Shown: positions 22,098-32,388 of the stretch, piece after piece
How positions within the stretch are numbered: the stretch's first letter is position 1
Layout: every line of letters begins with the position of its first letter
Origin: Deltaproteobacteria bacterium
GTDB lineage: Bacteria; Myxococcota_A; UBA796; UBA9615
Assembly: GCA_023954745.1 (NCBI GenBank)
Contig: JAGSHC010000012.1
Span: 1 to 52,836 of the forward strand
Reading direction: 5' to 3'
DNA length: 52,836 bases
The notes under the pieces: model-generated
What the model saw: only the letters and a program-made list of their open reading frames with translations
Database searches by the model: none
Told to the model about the DNA's origin: nothing
Made by a program: the position numbers and the translations under genes

Positions 22098-24284
22098 TCA
22101 CGACCGGGCCGACTCCCTCCCCGAGTCAAGGACCATCAAGCACGAGCTGCGCGAGGTCTCGACCATCCTGGACACGAACGCGAAGTCCGGCCGGCGCTGC
22201 AAGCCCATCACGGCGAGGTCCGCTTCTTCGGCGGCGCCGACGCAGTCCTCGAAGCCTCCCACGAGGACCTCCATCCCGACGACCGAGAGTCGAGCGAGGT
22301 CGACGACCTCCTCGAGATACTCCCGGGCGGCGCCGACCTCGTCGTCCTCGGGCACGACCGTGATGACGCGAAGGTCCGCCCCCCACTGTTGTTGGAGGCG
22401 GTAGCCCATGAGCAGGGTCAGGTTGAGCGAGCCCACCGAGAACGCCTGGTCGACATCCCAGTCGAGTCCCTGCCAGCGCAACCACAAGTTGATGCTGCGG
22501 CGCCGACCGAGCCCTGCACGGGGGTGAAGCCCCAGCAACGTCACCCCCACGCGCGTCGCCCGGGCCTGTTCGATGAGTCGCGCGAACTCCTCGTGGCGGT
22601 CTTCGAGGTCCGGCAGCGTCAGGAAGAGCATGTTCGGGCGAAAGAAGGCGCTCTGGAGAGCCTGGAGCGCCGCGATGACGCCGTCTCCAAACTCCTCCTC
22701 CTCCACCGCCGACCACGTGCAGTTCACGCCGTCATCGCGGAAGGAGCGCCCCAGGGGAGCGACCCTCGCCTCCAGCTGCGCCAGTGAGCGCCCGCGGGTC
22801 AACGCGAGGAGCTTCACCGAGCCTTCGGGCCGCGCGACGTCGACCAGAAAGCTGTACTCGCCGCGGAGCTCGTCGGGGTCCTCCACCGGCACGAGGAAGC
22901 TCGGCTTCCAGGCGCGCACGCTCTCCCCGTTGTCGCGCTCCAACACGCGTTGGGCCGCCCACTCCGCCACGGACTGGAAGATCGAGGAGCTGACCCCCGT
23001 GCTCTGGCCCACGCCCCTGCGCTCGAAGAAGACGTAGAGCGCGAAGACCACCATCAGCGAGATGAAGCCGAACGTCGGGCTGACGATGAACATCGCCAAC
23101 AGCGTCCCCAGGAGACCGAACAGCGGCACCCAGCGGGGGATCTTCAGGGTCGGCCGGAAGCTCACCACGCCCAGCGACTGCTCCAGCAAGACGACGAAGT
23201 TCAGCGCCCCGTAGGTGATGAGGAAGAACATCGTCAACAGCGGCGCGATGGCGTTCAGGTCCCGCATCAGCAGGCACACCGCGGTGAGGCCGCCCGTGAG
23301 CAGCATCGCGTTGCGCGGCTCGCCGTCGTCGCCCACGAAGCCGACCCAGTCGCTGAACGGGAGCAGCTTGTGCTGCCCCATCGCCATGACGATGCGAGGT
23401 CCGCCGACGAGGCCCGCCAGCGCCGAGCTCGCGGTGGCGCCGAGCAAGCCGGCCAGCACCGCCCACCCCCACCGAGCCTTGTCCAGGAAGAGGTTGTAGT
23501 CCGAGACCAGCTCCTCGGGTGTCGCCACCTGCACGGCCCACAGGGTGAGCGCGAAGTAGATGACGGTGCTCACCACGATGGCCGACAAGGTGCCCACAGC
23601 GATGGCGCGGCGCGGATCGCGGAGCTCCCCGGACATGTTTGCGCCCGCGAGGATCCCGGTCGTTGCGGGGAAGAACACCGCGAACACCGCCCAGAAGTCG
23701 GTGCCCTGGAAGCCGTCCTCGGGGAAGCCCGGATAGGTGCCGAACCACTGAGCTTCGTCGATGCCCAGGATCGCGCCTTCGCTGGCCAGGATCGACACCA
23801 GGGACGCCCCGATGAGCCCCATGATCACGTACTGCACCCGGAAGGCGAACTCGGCGCTGATCCACGCAGTCCCCCAAAGCAGCACGAAGACCCCGACATC
23901 GACGAGCATCGCGTTGTGCGTGGGGAACAACCACAGCCAGCCTTCGCGGAAGCCGAAGATGTACATCGCCGTACCCAAGGGGCGGGTCAGGTACAGCGGG
24001 ATGCCGATGCTCGCGCCCACCTCGAACCCAAGGCTGCGGTTCATGATCGCGTAGGCGCCACCGTCCCCAATGCGGGTGTTCGTGGCGATGGAGGACAGCG
24101 AGAGCCCGGTCGCCGCGGTGATTCCGAGGGCGAGGGCCATGATCAGCCATGCGCCGATGAGCCCAGCGTTCCCGACAACCCAGCCCACCCGGACGTACAT
24201 GATGACGCCGAGGATGGTGAGGAGCGTCGGGACGAAGACGCCGGTGAACGTTCCGAAGCGGCGGCGGGGGTCGACGGTGGGCAC
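22098..24284 (-). CDS. SLC12-type amino acid/polyamine/cation-chloride transporter
   Basis: Twelve or so membrane spans fill residues ~10-470, beginning RRRFGTFTGVFVPTLLTILG and continuing GWVVGNAGLIGAW, the pattern of APC-superfamily cation-chloride cotransporters. A soluble C-terminal region of ~250 residues follows, with FRPNMLFLTLP and VVPEDDEVGAAREYL, like the SLC12 C-terminal domain. The GTG at 24284 is chosen because it sits just before the conserved start; an in-frame ATG at 24332 would overlap the start of the divergent gene and is less likely, although an AGGAG occurs between the two. Substrate ions cannot be inferred. The gene is divergent from a MopE-type lipoprotein gene, with their starts 46 bp apart. 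Confidence 0.85.
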   Translation of the reverse strand: MPTVDPRRRFGTFTGVFVPTLLTILGVIMYVRVGWVVGNAGLIGAWLIMALALGITAATGLSLSSIATNTRIGDGGAYAIMNRSLGFEVGASIGIPLYLTRPLGTAMYIFGFREGWLWLFPTHNAMLVDVGVFVLLWGTAWISAEFAFRVQYVIMGLIGASLVSILASEGAILGIDEAQWFGTYPGFPEDGFQGTDFWAVFAVFFPATTGILAGANMSGELRDPRRAIAVGTLSAIVVSTVIYFALTLWAVQVATPEELVSDYNLFLDKARWGWAVLAGLLGATASSALAGLVGGPRIVMAMGQHKLLPFSDWVGFVGDDGEPRNAMLLTGGLTAVCLLMRDLNAIAPLLTMFFLITYGALNFVVLLEQSLGVVSFRPTLKIPRWVPLFGLLGTLLAMFIVSPTFGFISLMVVFALYVFFERRGVGQSTGVSSSIFQSVAEWAAQRVLERDNGESVRAWKPSFLVPVEDPDELRGEYSFLVDVARPEGSVKLLALTRGRSLAQLEARVAPLGRSFRDDGVNCTWSAVEEEEFGDGVIAALQALQSAFFRPNMLFLTLPDLEDRHEEFARLIEQARATRVGVTLLGLHPRAGLGRRRSINLWLRWQGLDWDVDQAFSVGSLNLTLLMGYRLQQQWGADLRVITVVPEDDEVGAAREYLEEVVDLARLSVVGMEVLVGGFEDCVGAAEEADLAVMGLQRRPDFAFVSRMVETSRSSCLMVLDSGRESARS

Positions 24285-24330
24285 GGACGTGAGGGTAGGC
24301 CACCCACTGCTCCTTTTGTATGGTGCGCCC

Positions 24331-26586
<2,256 letters not shown>

Positions 26587-26596
26587 TCGTGCGGCG

Positions 26597-28201
26597 TCAG
26601 CGGCGGCGCTCGCTCATCACGTAGGCCCGGAGCAAGGCGCTCTTTGTGGCGGCGCAGTCCACGAAGCGCTCCCGCGGATTCTTCGACAGCAATCTGAGGC
26701 AGATGTCGTCGATCTCCGGCGGCAGGTCTTCATTGAGCTGTGACGGCGGGACCGGCTCCTCGGAGAGGTGGTTGAGCAGCAACGGCAACAGCTCTTCGTC
26801 CTCGAAGGGCGCGCGCCCAGTCATCGCCTCGTACATCACTGCCCCGAGTGAGTAGAGGTCGGCGGCGGGACCGACGGGTTGTCCGCCCTGGATCTGCTCG
26901 GGGCTCATGTAGCGCGGCGTGCCCACGCGCACCCCGGTGATGGAGATCTCCGAGCTGTCGACTGCCTTGGCGATGCCGAAGTCCATGATCTTGAGCTTGT
27001 GGTCCCCGCTACAGACAAAGAGGTTCGACGGCTTGATGTCCCGGTGCACGATGCCCTGGTCGTGTGCGTAGCCCAGGCCATCGCAGATCTGCATCAGGAG
27101 TCGGATGCGGTCCCCCAGGTCGAGTCGGTGGGTGCGCAGGTGCTCCCACAGCTCCAGCCCCTCGAGCAGCTCCATCGTGATGTAGCGCGCTCCGGCCCAG
27201 CTGCCGTACTCCAGCGTGTTCACGATGTTGTCGTGACGGAGCATGCGGTTGATCTTCATCTCGCGTCGGAAGCGCTTGAGCCGGAGCGGGTCCGGCGTGA
27301 CCACACGGAAGAGCTTGAGCGCCACGCGCTCCGTCAGTTCCTCGTCCATCACCGAGTACACGGTGGCCATGCCGCCGGAGCCGATCTCCTTCTCGACGAC
27401 GTACCGGTCACGAATGACCGTGCCGGGCCCGACATAGTGCCCAGCATCCCGGTCCTCAGGCTCAGGGGGCAACGCCTCCTGGGAGTAGGTGTAGGAGGGC
27501 GTCGCCGCCCGAACCTCTTCCTTCGATTCCTCGTCGGGATCGGGGCCCGCCGGGGGCGCGTAGGCCTGTTCGAGGACCTCGTCGGAGATGGCGGGAAACC
27601 CCGTCACCGACAACACGTCCGCCGAACCGAAGCTGGCGCGTGGACCGGCGGGCTCGAACGGATCGACGGCCGACTGGAACCCAGCAACCACCGCTTCGTA
27701 GTCTGATTTCTGTTGGACGGCGAGGTCCTGAACCCGCGAGAGCACATCGTCGGCGCTCATCAGCGGGGACACGTAGTCCTGAGGCCAGGGCGAGCCTTCG
27801 ACCGGCTCGCCGCGCATGGCTGCGACCGCCTCGCGCCTCAGTCCCGCGCGGATTAGCAGGCTCGCGGCCTTGTGGTGCTCGCCGAACGACACGAGCAGTC
27901 CCACCGCCTCAATGCGGGCGCCGGCGCGGGCGAAGCACACCGACGCATCGAGACAGATCTTCTTGCGCTCACGATCGAGCATGGCGACGTGGATCTCGCG
28001 GGGAGGGAGGTACAGCAACAGGGCCGCCCCGGCCTCGTAGAACCAACCGATGTGGTTCAGCACGCGCGCGGCGTCTGCGTACGCACCTCCGACGAGGTAG
28101 CACTCCACCGCCTCCGGAAGCCGATGCGCCCGCTCCCAGCGGAAGCCGGCCTGCTGGTCCTCGGGGGAGGCTGTGAGTGATGGGAAGTCCTTCTGGGACA
28201 C
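26597..28201 (-). CDS. Ser/Thr protein kinase with N-terminal helical domain
   Basis: The kinase domain lies at the C-terminus (~residues 260-525): IGSGGMATVY (glycine loop), VALKLF (Lys), HRDIKPSNLF (catalytic loop), DFGIAKAV and GTPRYMSPEQ. The N-terminal ~150 residues are helical and repeat-like (AVECYLVGGAYADAARVL, GARIEAVGLLVSFGEHHKAA), similar to TPR or SEL1 repeats, followed by an acidic, Pro-rich linker. In most bacterial kinases of this type the catalytic domain comes first, so the order is reversed. No transmembrane span is seen, so it is cytoplasmic. It lies 65 bp after a TPR-protein gene in the same direction. Confidence 0.92.
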   Translation of the reverse strand: MSQKDFPSLTASPEDQQAGFRWERAHRLPEAVECYLVGGAYADAARVLNHIGWFYEAGAALLLYLPPREIHVAMLDRERKKICLDASVCFARAGARIEAVGLLVSFGEHHKAASLLIRAGLRREAVAAMRGEPVEGSPWPQDYVSPLMSADDVLSRVQDLAVQQKSDYEAVVAGFQSAVDPFEPAGPRASFGSADVLSVTGFPAISDEVLEQAYAPPAGPDPDEESKEEVRAATPSYTYSQEALPPEPEDRDAGHYVGPGTVIRDRYVVEKEIGSGGMATVYSVMDEELTERVALKLFRVVTPDPLRLKRFRREMKINRMLRHDNIVNTLEYGSWAGARYITMELLEGLELWEHLRTHRLDLGDRIRLLMQICDGLGYAHDQGIVHRDIKPSNLFVCSGDHKLKIMDFGIAKAVDSSEISITGVRVGTPRYMSPEQIQGGQPVGPAADLYSLGAVMYEAMTGRAPFEDEELLPLLLNHLSEEPVPPSQLNEDLPPEIDDICLRLLSKNPRERFVDCAATKSALLRAYVMSERRR

Positions 28202-28266
28202 CGTTCTACATCCTACCTTGCCCAGAGGTGCTCCCTTGAGCGGCGACGCACGAAGTCGACGATCGG

Positions 28267-29748
28267 TCAGGTACCGACGACGCCCTTCGGACGCGGGCCC
28301 TGGAAGAGCGCCCGTCCGAGGTACTGGAGCTCGGGGGGGACCGGCACGTCCTCCATGTCCGAGTCCTCGGGCCAGCTACAACTCAGAGGAACGGTCTGGA
28401 CACCGAGGTCCGCGCGACACACTGCGAGCAGGTCCTTGTTGCCTTCTCGCCACCGAGCGAGCACCGCCCCTCCCACCGGGACTCGGCGAGCGACGGAGCC
28501 CAAGAACGCGTGCCAGGCGTCCCGATAGTCGACGATCCGATCGGCCTTCACCTGCGCCATGCCGTCGGGCTCCACCGCAGTCACGACGTCCTGGAGCAAG
28601 TACTCCTCGATGAGAGCGGCCAGAGACGGCTGATCGGTCCCCGGGACAAAGAGCGGCACGGCGTCCGCGTCCCAGGCCCGCGCATCGGGCAAGGCCTGAG
28701 TCGGGAGCTCGGAGCCATCGGGGAGCTTGCCGCTCCACACACCCACGACCTCCTGGTCGCTCGATGGAGTGATGATCCACAGGCGACGTGGCCCGAGGTG
28801 CTTCGCGGGATCCACGGTGATCACGAGGGCGGCCTTCGGCCCCAGCATCGGGAAGATCTGTTGCACCAGCCCCACCACGTGGGCAGCAGACGTGCGCTGG
28901 GGCGGAATCGAGGCGCGCGTCCCCTCGGCGTTGAGCTTCGCAAAGAGGGTCTTGCCCTTCGGGTCGACGGACCCGCCATCGACGAGCAACGCGAAGTCCT
29001 CGTTCCCCGCGGCGGCCTTCTTCATCTCCACACCGCCGCCGACCAGGAACCCGGAGACCCAGGAGTCCGCGAGATGCGCGTCCTCGGCCGAGAGAATCCC
29101 GATGAGTGAGGCGTCGTCGTGCACCCCACGCTTCGCCAGCCACGCGGCGATCTGCCCCCAGGGGGCCCCGCGATCAATGGCCCACTCCACCGTGTGCGCG
29201 AAGGTCCCGTCGCCGCCCGAGTGATGCACCGCGCGCCCCACGCTGTCGTAGAGCTCGAGGCGCTCGAGGGTGTCGAGGGGCTGATCTTCGAGCAGCTCCT
29301 CCTGGCCCACGAGACGAGGAATGCGGCCGAGACGAACCAGGTTGTGAATCGCGTGCGGCTGGGTCGGATCGCGCTGGAACGCAGCCTGGTACGAATCGAT
29401 GGCGTCGTCGCGCTTGCCGACCTGCTCCAGCGAGAAGCCGAGGTTGTAGTGCACCTCGTAGCCAGCATCCCGCTTGGTGCGGGCTTCGCGGCCGTGCTTC
29501 ACGGCCGCCTTCCAGTCCTTGCGCTGCATCGCCACGAGGGCGAGGCCACCAAGGGGGCGCGGGTCGTGGATCGAGAGCTCGGAGGCTTCGTGAAACGCGG
29601 CGGCGGCTGCGTCCAAGTCTCCGCCTTGCAGAGCTTCGGCGGCCTTTCGCAGGGCGGGATCAGCGGCCGCGGGGTCCCAGTGGGGCGGGCCCGCCTCCTT
29701 GCTGACGTCCAGGCGCCCGACTACCTCCATCTTCGGCTTCTCGGCCAT
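28267..29748 (-). CDS. TPR-repeat protein, function unknown
   Basis: The ATG at 29748 follows GGAGG; an earlier in-frame start at 29910 is poor. Residues ~30-190 hold TPR-like repeats, including ALRKAAEALQGGDLDAAAAA, DAGYEVHYNLGFSLEQVGKR and DDAIDSYQAAFQRDP. The rest (~300 residues) has no recognised domain; it has a long alpha/beta-looking part with LVDGGSVDPKGKTLF, ALVITVDPAKHLGPRRLWI and VPGTDQPSLAALIEEYLL. There is no signal peptide. The neighbour on its downstream side is the Ser/Thr kinase, so it may be a partner or substrate; that is inference. Confidence 0.75.
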   Translation of the reverse strand: MAEKPKMEVVGRLDVSKEAGPPHWDPAAADPALRKAAEALQGGDLDAAAAAFHEASELSIHDPRPLGGLALVAMQRKDWKAAVKHGREARTKRDAGYEVHYNLGFSLEQVGKRDDAIDSYQAAFQRDPTQPHAIHNLVRLGRIPRLVGQEELLEDQPLDTLERLELYDSVGRAVHHSGGDGTFAHTVEWAIDRGAPWGQIAAWLAKRGVHDDASLIGILSAEDAHLADSWVSGFLVGGGVEMKKAAAGNEDFALLVDGGSVDPKGKTLFAKLNAEGTRASIPPQRTSAAHVVGLVQQIFPMLGPKAALVITVDPAKHLGPRRLWIITPSSDQEVVGVWSGKLPDGSELPTQALPDARAWDADAVPLFVPGTDQPSLAALIEEYLLQDVVTAVEPDGMAQVKADRIVDYRDAWHAFLGSVARRVPVGGAVLARWREGNKDLLAVCRADLGVQTVPLSCSWPEDSDMEDVPVPPELQYLGRALFQGPRPKGVVGT

Positions 29749-29864
29749 GACTCCTCCATCCGGCGTGGCGCCGGAGACGGAGTTTCGCAGATTCGAAGGG
29801 GCGGGGGCCCGGTGTCGGGAACGAAGAGGACCTATCGGTGAGCCGACGGCCTCCCGTGATGGCG

Positions 29865-30299
29865 TCACGACGGCGGGTTCGGCCCCGCGAGCCCCTCGAA
29901 GATCGCCCACAGCGAGCGAAGCTCGTCGACGTCGCGCACCACGATCCGGGGGAGGGGGGAGTCCGTCGTGCGGCGCACACGCAGGTCCTGAAGCGCGGCC
30001 AGGCCTGCGGTGGAGTCCTCGACCCAGATGTCCAGTTCGCCGCAGCCGAGCGCCAACGCCCCCAACACACCGCGAGTCTGGAGCGCCGACATCAAGGACT
30101 CGTCGTCATCCGGGATGTCGGAGAGCACCACCGCCCATGCGCCAGCGGCCTGTTTCGCGCGGACTCGTGAGGCGAGGATCGGCAGGTCGACTCGAGGACC
30201 CCGCCAGGCGCCGTAGCAAAAGGGCGGGGCCAGGAGCTTCACCGGGGATCCCCCCGGCCGCTCCGCGAGCTCCCGGGCCGCTGCGACGAGGGCGTCCAT
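29865..30299 (-). CDS. Unknown small cytoplasmic protein
   Basis: A 144-residue protein begins MDALVAAARELAERPGG just 3 bp after the stop of the upstream lipoprotein gene, so both are probably read together. It shows alternating beta/alpha segments (VKLLAPPFCYGAW, AWAVVLSDIPDDDESLM, GVLGALALGCGELDIWV, PRIVVRDVDELRSLW) that suggest a small Rossmann-like or receiver-like fold. No family is recognised, and no signal peptide or membrane span is seen. It precedes the TPR-protein gene by 116 bp. Confidence 0.55.
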   Translation of the reverse strand: MDALVAAARELAERPGGSPVKLLAPPFCYGAWRGPRVDLPILASRVRAKQAAGAWAVVLSDIPDDDESLMSALQTRGVLGALALGCGELDIWVEDSTAGLAALQDLRVRRTTDSPLPRIVVRDVDELRSLWAIFEGLAGPNPPS

Positions 30300-30302
30300 T
30301 CG

Positions 30303-31106
30303 CTACTCGGTGACCCCCAGCACGGGCTCCTCGAGCAAGGTGCCCCACGCCCACGCGTACTCCTCTGCCGGCGTGTCGGGGCAGAACGTCTCCTCGTACA
30401 CCTGGCCACCCAGGTGCAAGAACGAGGTGTTCTGGAAGGAGAAGTCGTTGCCTGGCTCGACCCAGGCATCGAAGAACTGCCCATCGAGGGTCGCCATCTG
30501 CACGTACATGGGAAGGCCACGGGCGATCCCGCACTCGGTCTCCCAGGCTTCGCCGCAGCCGAAGAGGTCCGGCTCGACCCACAGCTGGAACTCGTCGCTG
30601 AGGACGGGGTCGGGGATGGCCATGTTGGCGAAGACCATGCGGACCCAGCTGGGACCGAACACCTCCACCCCGAGGATGGCGTCGGTGCCCCAGGGGGTGT
30701 TTCCCGGGGTCAGCCAATAGACCCGCCCAGGTCCGTCGCTCATGGTCTCGAGGTCCGCCTCGAAGCCAATGGAGAACTCAGTGAGGACCCCAGCCGCATC
30801 GAGCACGCGGATCGACCCCGGACTGAAGGCCAGCTCTCCCTCGTACCAGGTGCCGCCGAAGTCCAGGCCCGCGCTGGACGAGAGCTCGATCCACCCTGCG
30901 CTCGGGGCGCAGTCGACGGAGATGTCGTCATCATCATCGTCGTCGTCGTCGTCAGACATGTCGTCGTCGTCGGACATGTCGTCGTCGTCGGACATGTCGT
31001 CGTCGTCGGACGCGTCGTCGTCGTTCCCTACCGGGTTGTTGTCCAGCGTCGGCGGGCAGCCGAGCAGCAGGACCAGGAGCAGGAGGGAGGGGTGCGATGT
31101 GCGCAT
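30303..31106 (-). CDS. Lipoprotein with tandem Asp-rich linker
   Basis: The signal MRTSHPSLLLLVLLLGC gives lipid Cys17. A linker of DDDD and DDDDMS units follows, encoded by 18-bp repeats, then a ~180-residue beta-rich domain: WIELSSSAGLDFGGTWYEGE, GPGRVYWLTPG, SWVRMVFANMA, DEFQLWVEPD. It contains two Cys near the middle (FGCGEAWETECG) and one near the end. Function is not recognised. The gene is divergent from the secretion ATPase gene across a 91-bp gap. Confidence 0.8.
   Translation of the reverse strand: MRTSHPSLLLLVLLLGCPPTLDNNPVGNDDDASDDDDMSDDDDMSDDDDMSDDDDDDDDDDISVDCAPSAGWIELSSSAGLDFGGTWYEGELAFSPGSIRVLDAAGVLTEFSIGFEADLETMSDGPGRVYWLTPGNTPWGTDAILGVEVFGPSWVRMVFANMAIPDPVLSDEFQLWVEPDLFGCGEAWETECGIARGLPMYVQMATLDGQFFDAWVEPGNDFSFQNTSFLHLGGQVYEETFCPDTPAEEYAWAWGTLLEEPVLGVTE
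30955..31008 (-). repeat. Three 18-bp tandem repeats encoding DDDDMS
   Basis: Copies begin at 30955, 30973 and 30991 and match each other exactly. They lie in frame in the lipoprotein linker. The unit length matches that of the DDDAAN repeats in the receiver gene although the encoded motif differs. Confidence 0.85.
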
Positions 31107-31197
31107 GGGCCCATTCTGCCAGCGCGGCCGCCGGGCTCACCGTGCGCGGACGCGCCCCCAACCCCTCGCGACGCTATTCTCCCAAGCGGAGTCTTCC

Positions 31198-32388
31198 TTG
31201 AGTCGATCGCGCACCCCTCTGAGCACCTCCGGCCCCGATCCGGACGACATCATCCGCGTTCTGGACGACCTGATCCTGGACGCTGTCCAGGCGCGCGCCT
31301 CCGACGTGCACATCGAGCCGAAGGAGGATCGCCTCCGCATCCGCTACCGCATTGACGGCGTGATGAACGAGCAGCCGTCGATGAAGTTCCGCCTCGCCCT
31401 GCCGCTCATCTCCCGGGTCAAGGTGCTCGCGAAGATGGACATCGCCGAGCGCAGGCAGCCCCAGGACGGCACCTTCAAGACGAAGCTGGGCCGCCTCGGC
31501 CCTGTCTCGTTGCGCGCATCGACGTTCCCGTGCTTCGAGGGCGAGAAGCTGGTCATGCGGATCCTCCGCGCAGGGGACATCCTGTCGCTGGACAAGCTCG
31601 GCATGAGCACTGGGCAGGTCGTCCAGCTCCGGACGCTGGTGAACCGCACGGGCGGACTGCTGCTCGTGACCGGCCCCACCGGCTCCGGCAAGACCAGCAC
31701 CCTCTACGCCGCGCTGTCCGAGCTCGACACCAAGCGCCTCAACATCGTGACCCTCGAGGACCCCATGGAGGTCCAGATCCCCGACATCACCCAGGGCCAG
31801 GTGAATCGGCGGGCGGGCTTCACCTTCGCCTCCGGGCTCCGCGCCATCCTCCGGCAGGATCCCGACGTCATCCTGGTGGGCGAGATGCGCGACGCCGAGA
31901 CGGCCGCCATCGCGGTGCAGGCGAGCCTCACCGGGCACCTCGTGCTCAGCACGATGCACACGAACTCCGCCATCGAGACCATCACCCGACTCATCGACAT
32001 CGGGCTGGAGCCCTACGTCGTCGCCAACGCGATGATCGGGGTGCTCTCCCAACGTCTGGTGCGCGTCGTGTGCCCCCACTGCGCCGAGGAGTACACCCTC
32101 GGCCGCGACGTCAGCGAAGAAGTGGGCTTCGCCATTCCTCCCGAGTCGAAGTTTCTACGAGCCGTGGGATGCGAGCGCTGCCTGCACACCGGCTTTCGAG
32201 GTCGCACCGGCATCTTCGAGATCGTCGAGATGGGGGATCGCCTCCGCACGATGATCAAGCAGAAGGCCGAGAACCACGACATCAAAGCGCACCTGCGTGA
32301 GCGCGGCATCCCCACCCTTCGGCGGGTGGGGTTCCAGTCCGCGCTCCAAGGGCGAACCACCGCCGCTGAAGTCCTCCGGGTTACCTGA
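31198..32388 (+). CDS. Type II secretion/type IV pilus-like ATPase, short form
   Basis: A TTG start at 31198 is preceded by a GGAG six bases away; the frame is open upstream, but that region overlaps the divergent lipoprotein gene. The 396-residue protein has VLDDLILDAVQARASDVHIE, the N2 domain start, then Walker A GPTGSGKTST (~159-168), the Asp-box LEDPMEVQ, Walker B DVILVGEMRD and His-box LSTMHTNSA. A CPHC/CERC pair forms the zinc site seen in GspE and PilB. It lacks the N1 domain of full-length GspE, and no pilin, GspD or GspF gene lies nearby. The role is probably in secretion or pilus assembly. Confidence 0.85.
   Translation: MSRSRTPLSTSGPDPDDIIRVLDDLILDAVQARASDVHIEPKEDRLRIRYRIDGVMNEQPSMKFRLALPLISRVKVLAKMDIAERRQPQDGTFKTKLGRLGPVSLRASTFPCFEGEKLVMRILRAGDILSLDKLGMSTGQVVQLRTLVNRTGGLLLVTGPTGSGKTSTLYAALSELDTKRLNIVTLEDPMEVQIPDITQGQVNRRAGFTFASGLRAILRQDPDVILVGEMRDAETAAIAVQASLTGHLVLSTMHTNSAIETITRLIDIGLEPYVVANAMIGVLSQRLVRVVCPHCAEEYTLGRDVSEEVGFAIPPESKFLRAVGCERCLHTGFRGRTGIFEIVEMGDRLRTMIKQKAENHDIKAHLRERGIPTLRRVGFQSALQGRTTAAEVLRVT

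Noticed and set aside
30742-31197. Longer N-terminus for the secretion ATPase
   Set aside because: The in-frame extension runs opposite the divergent lipoprotein gene and reads as Ser runs; a TTG with a ribosome-binding site fits the family start.
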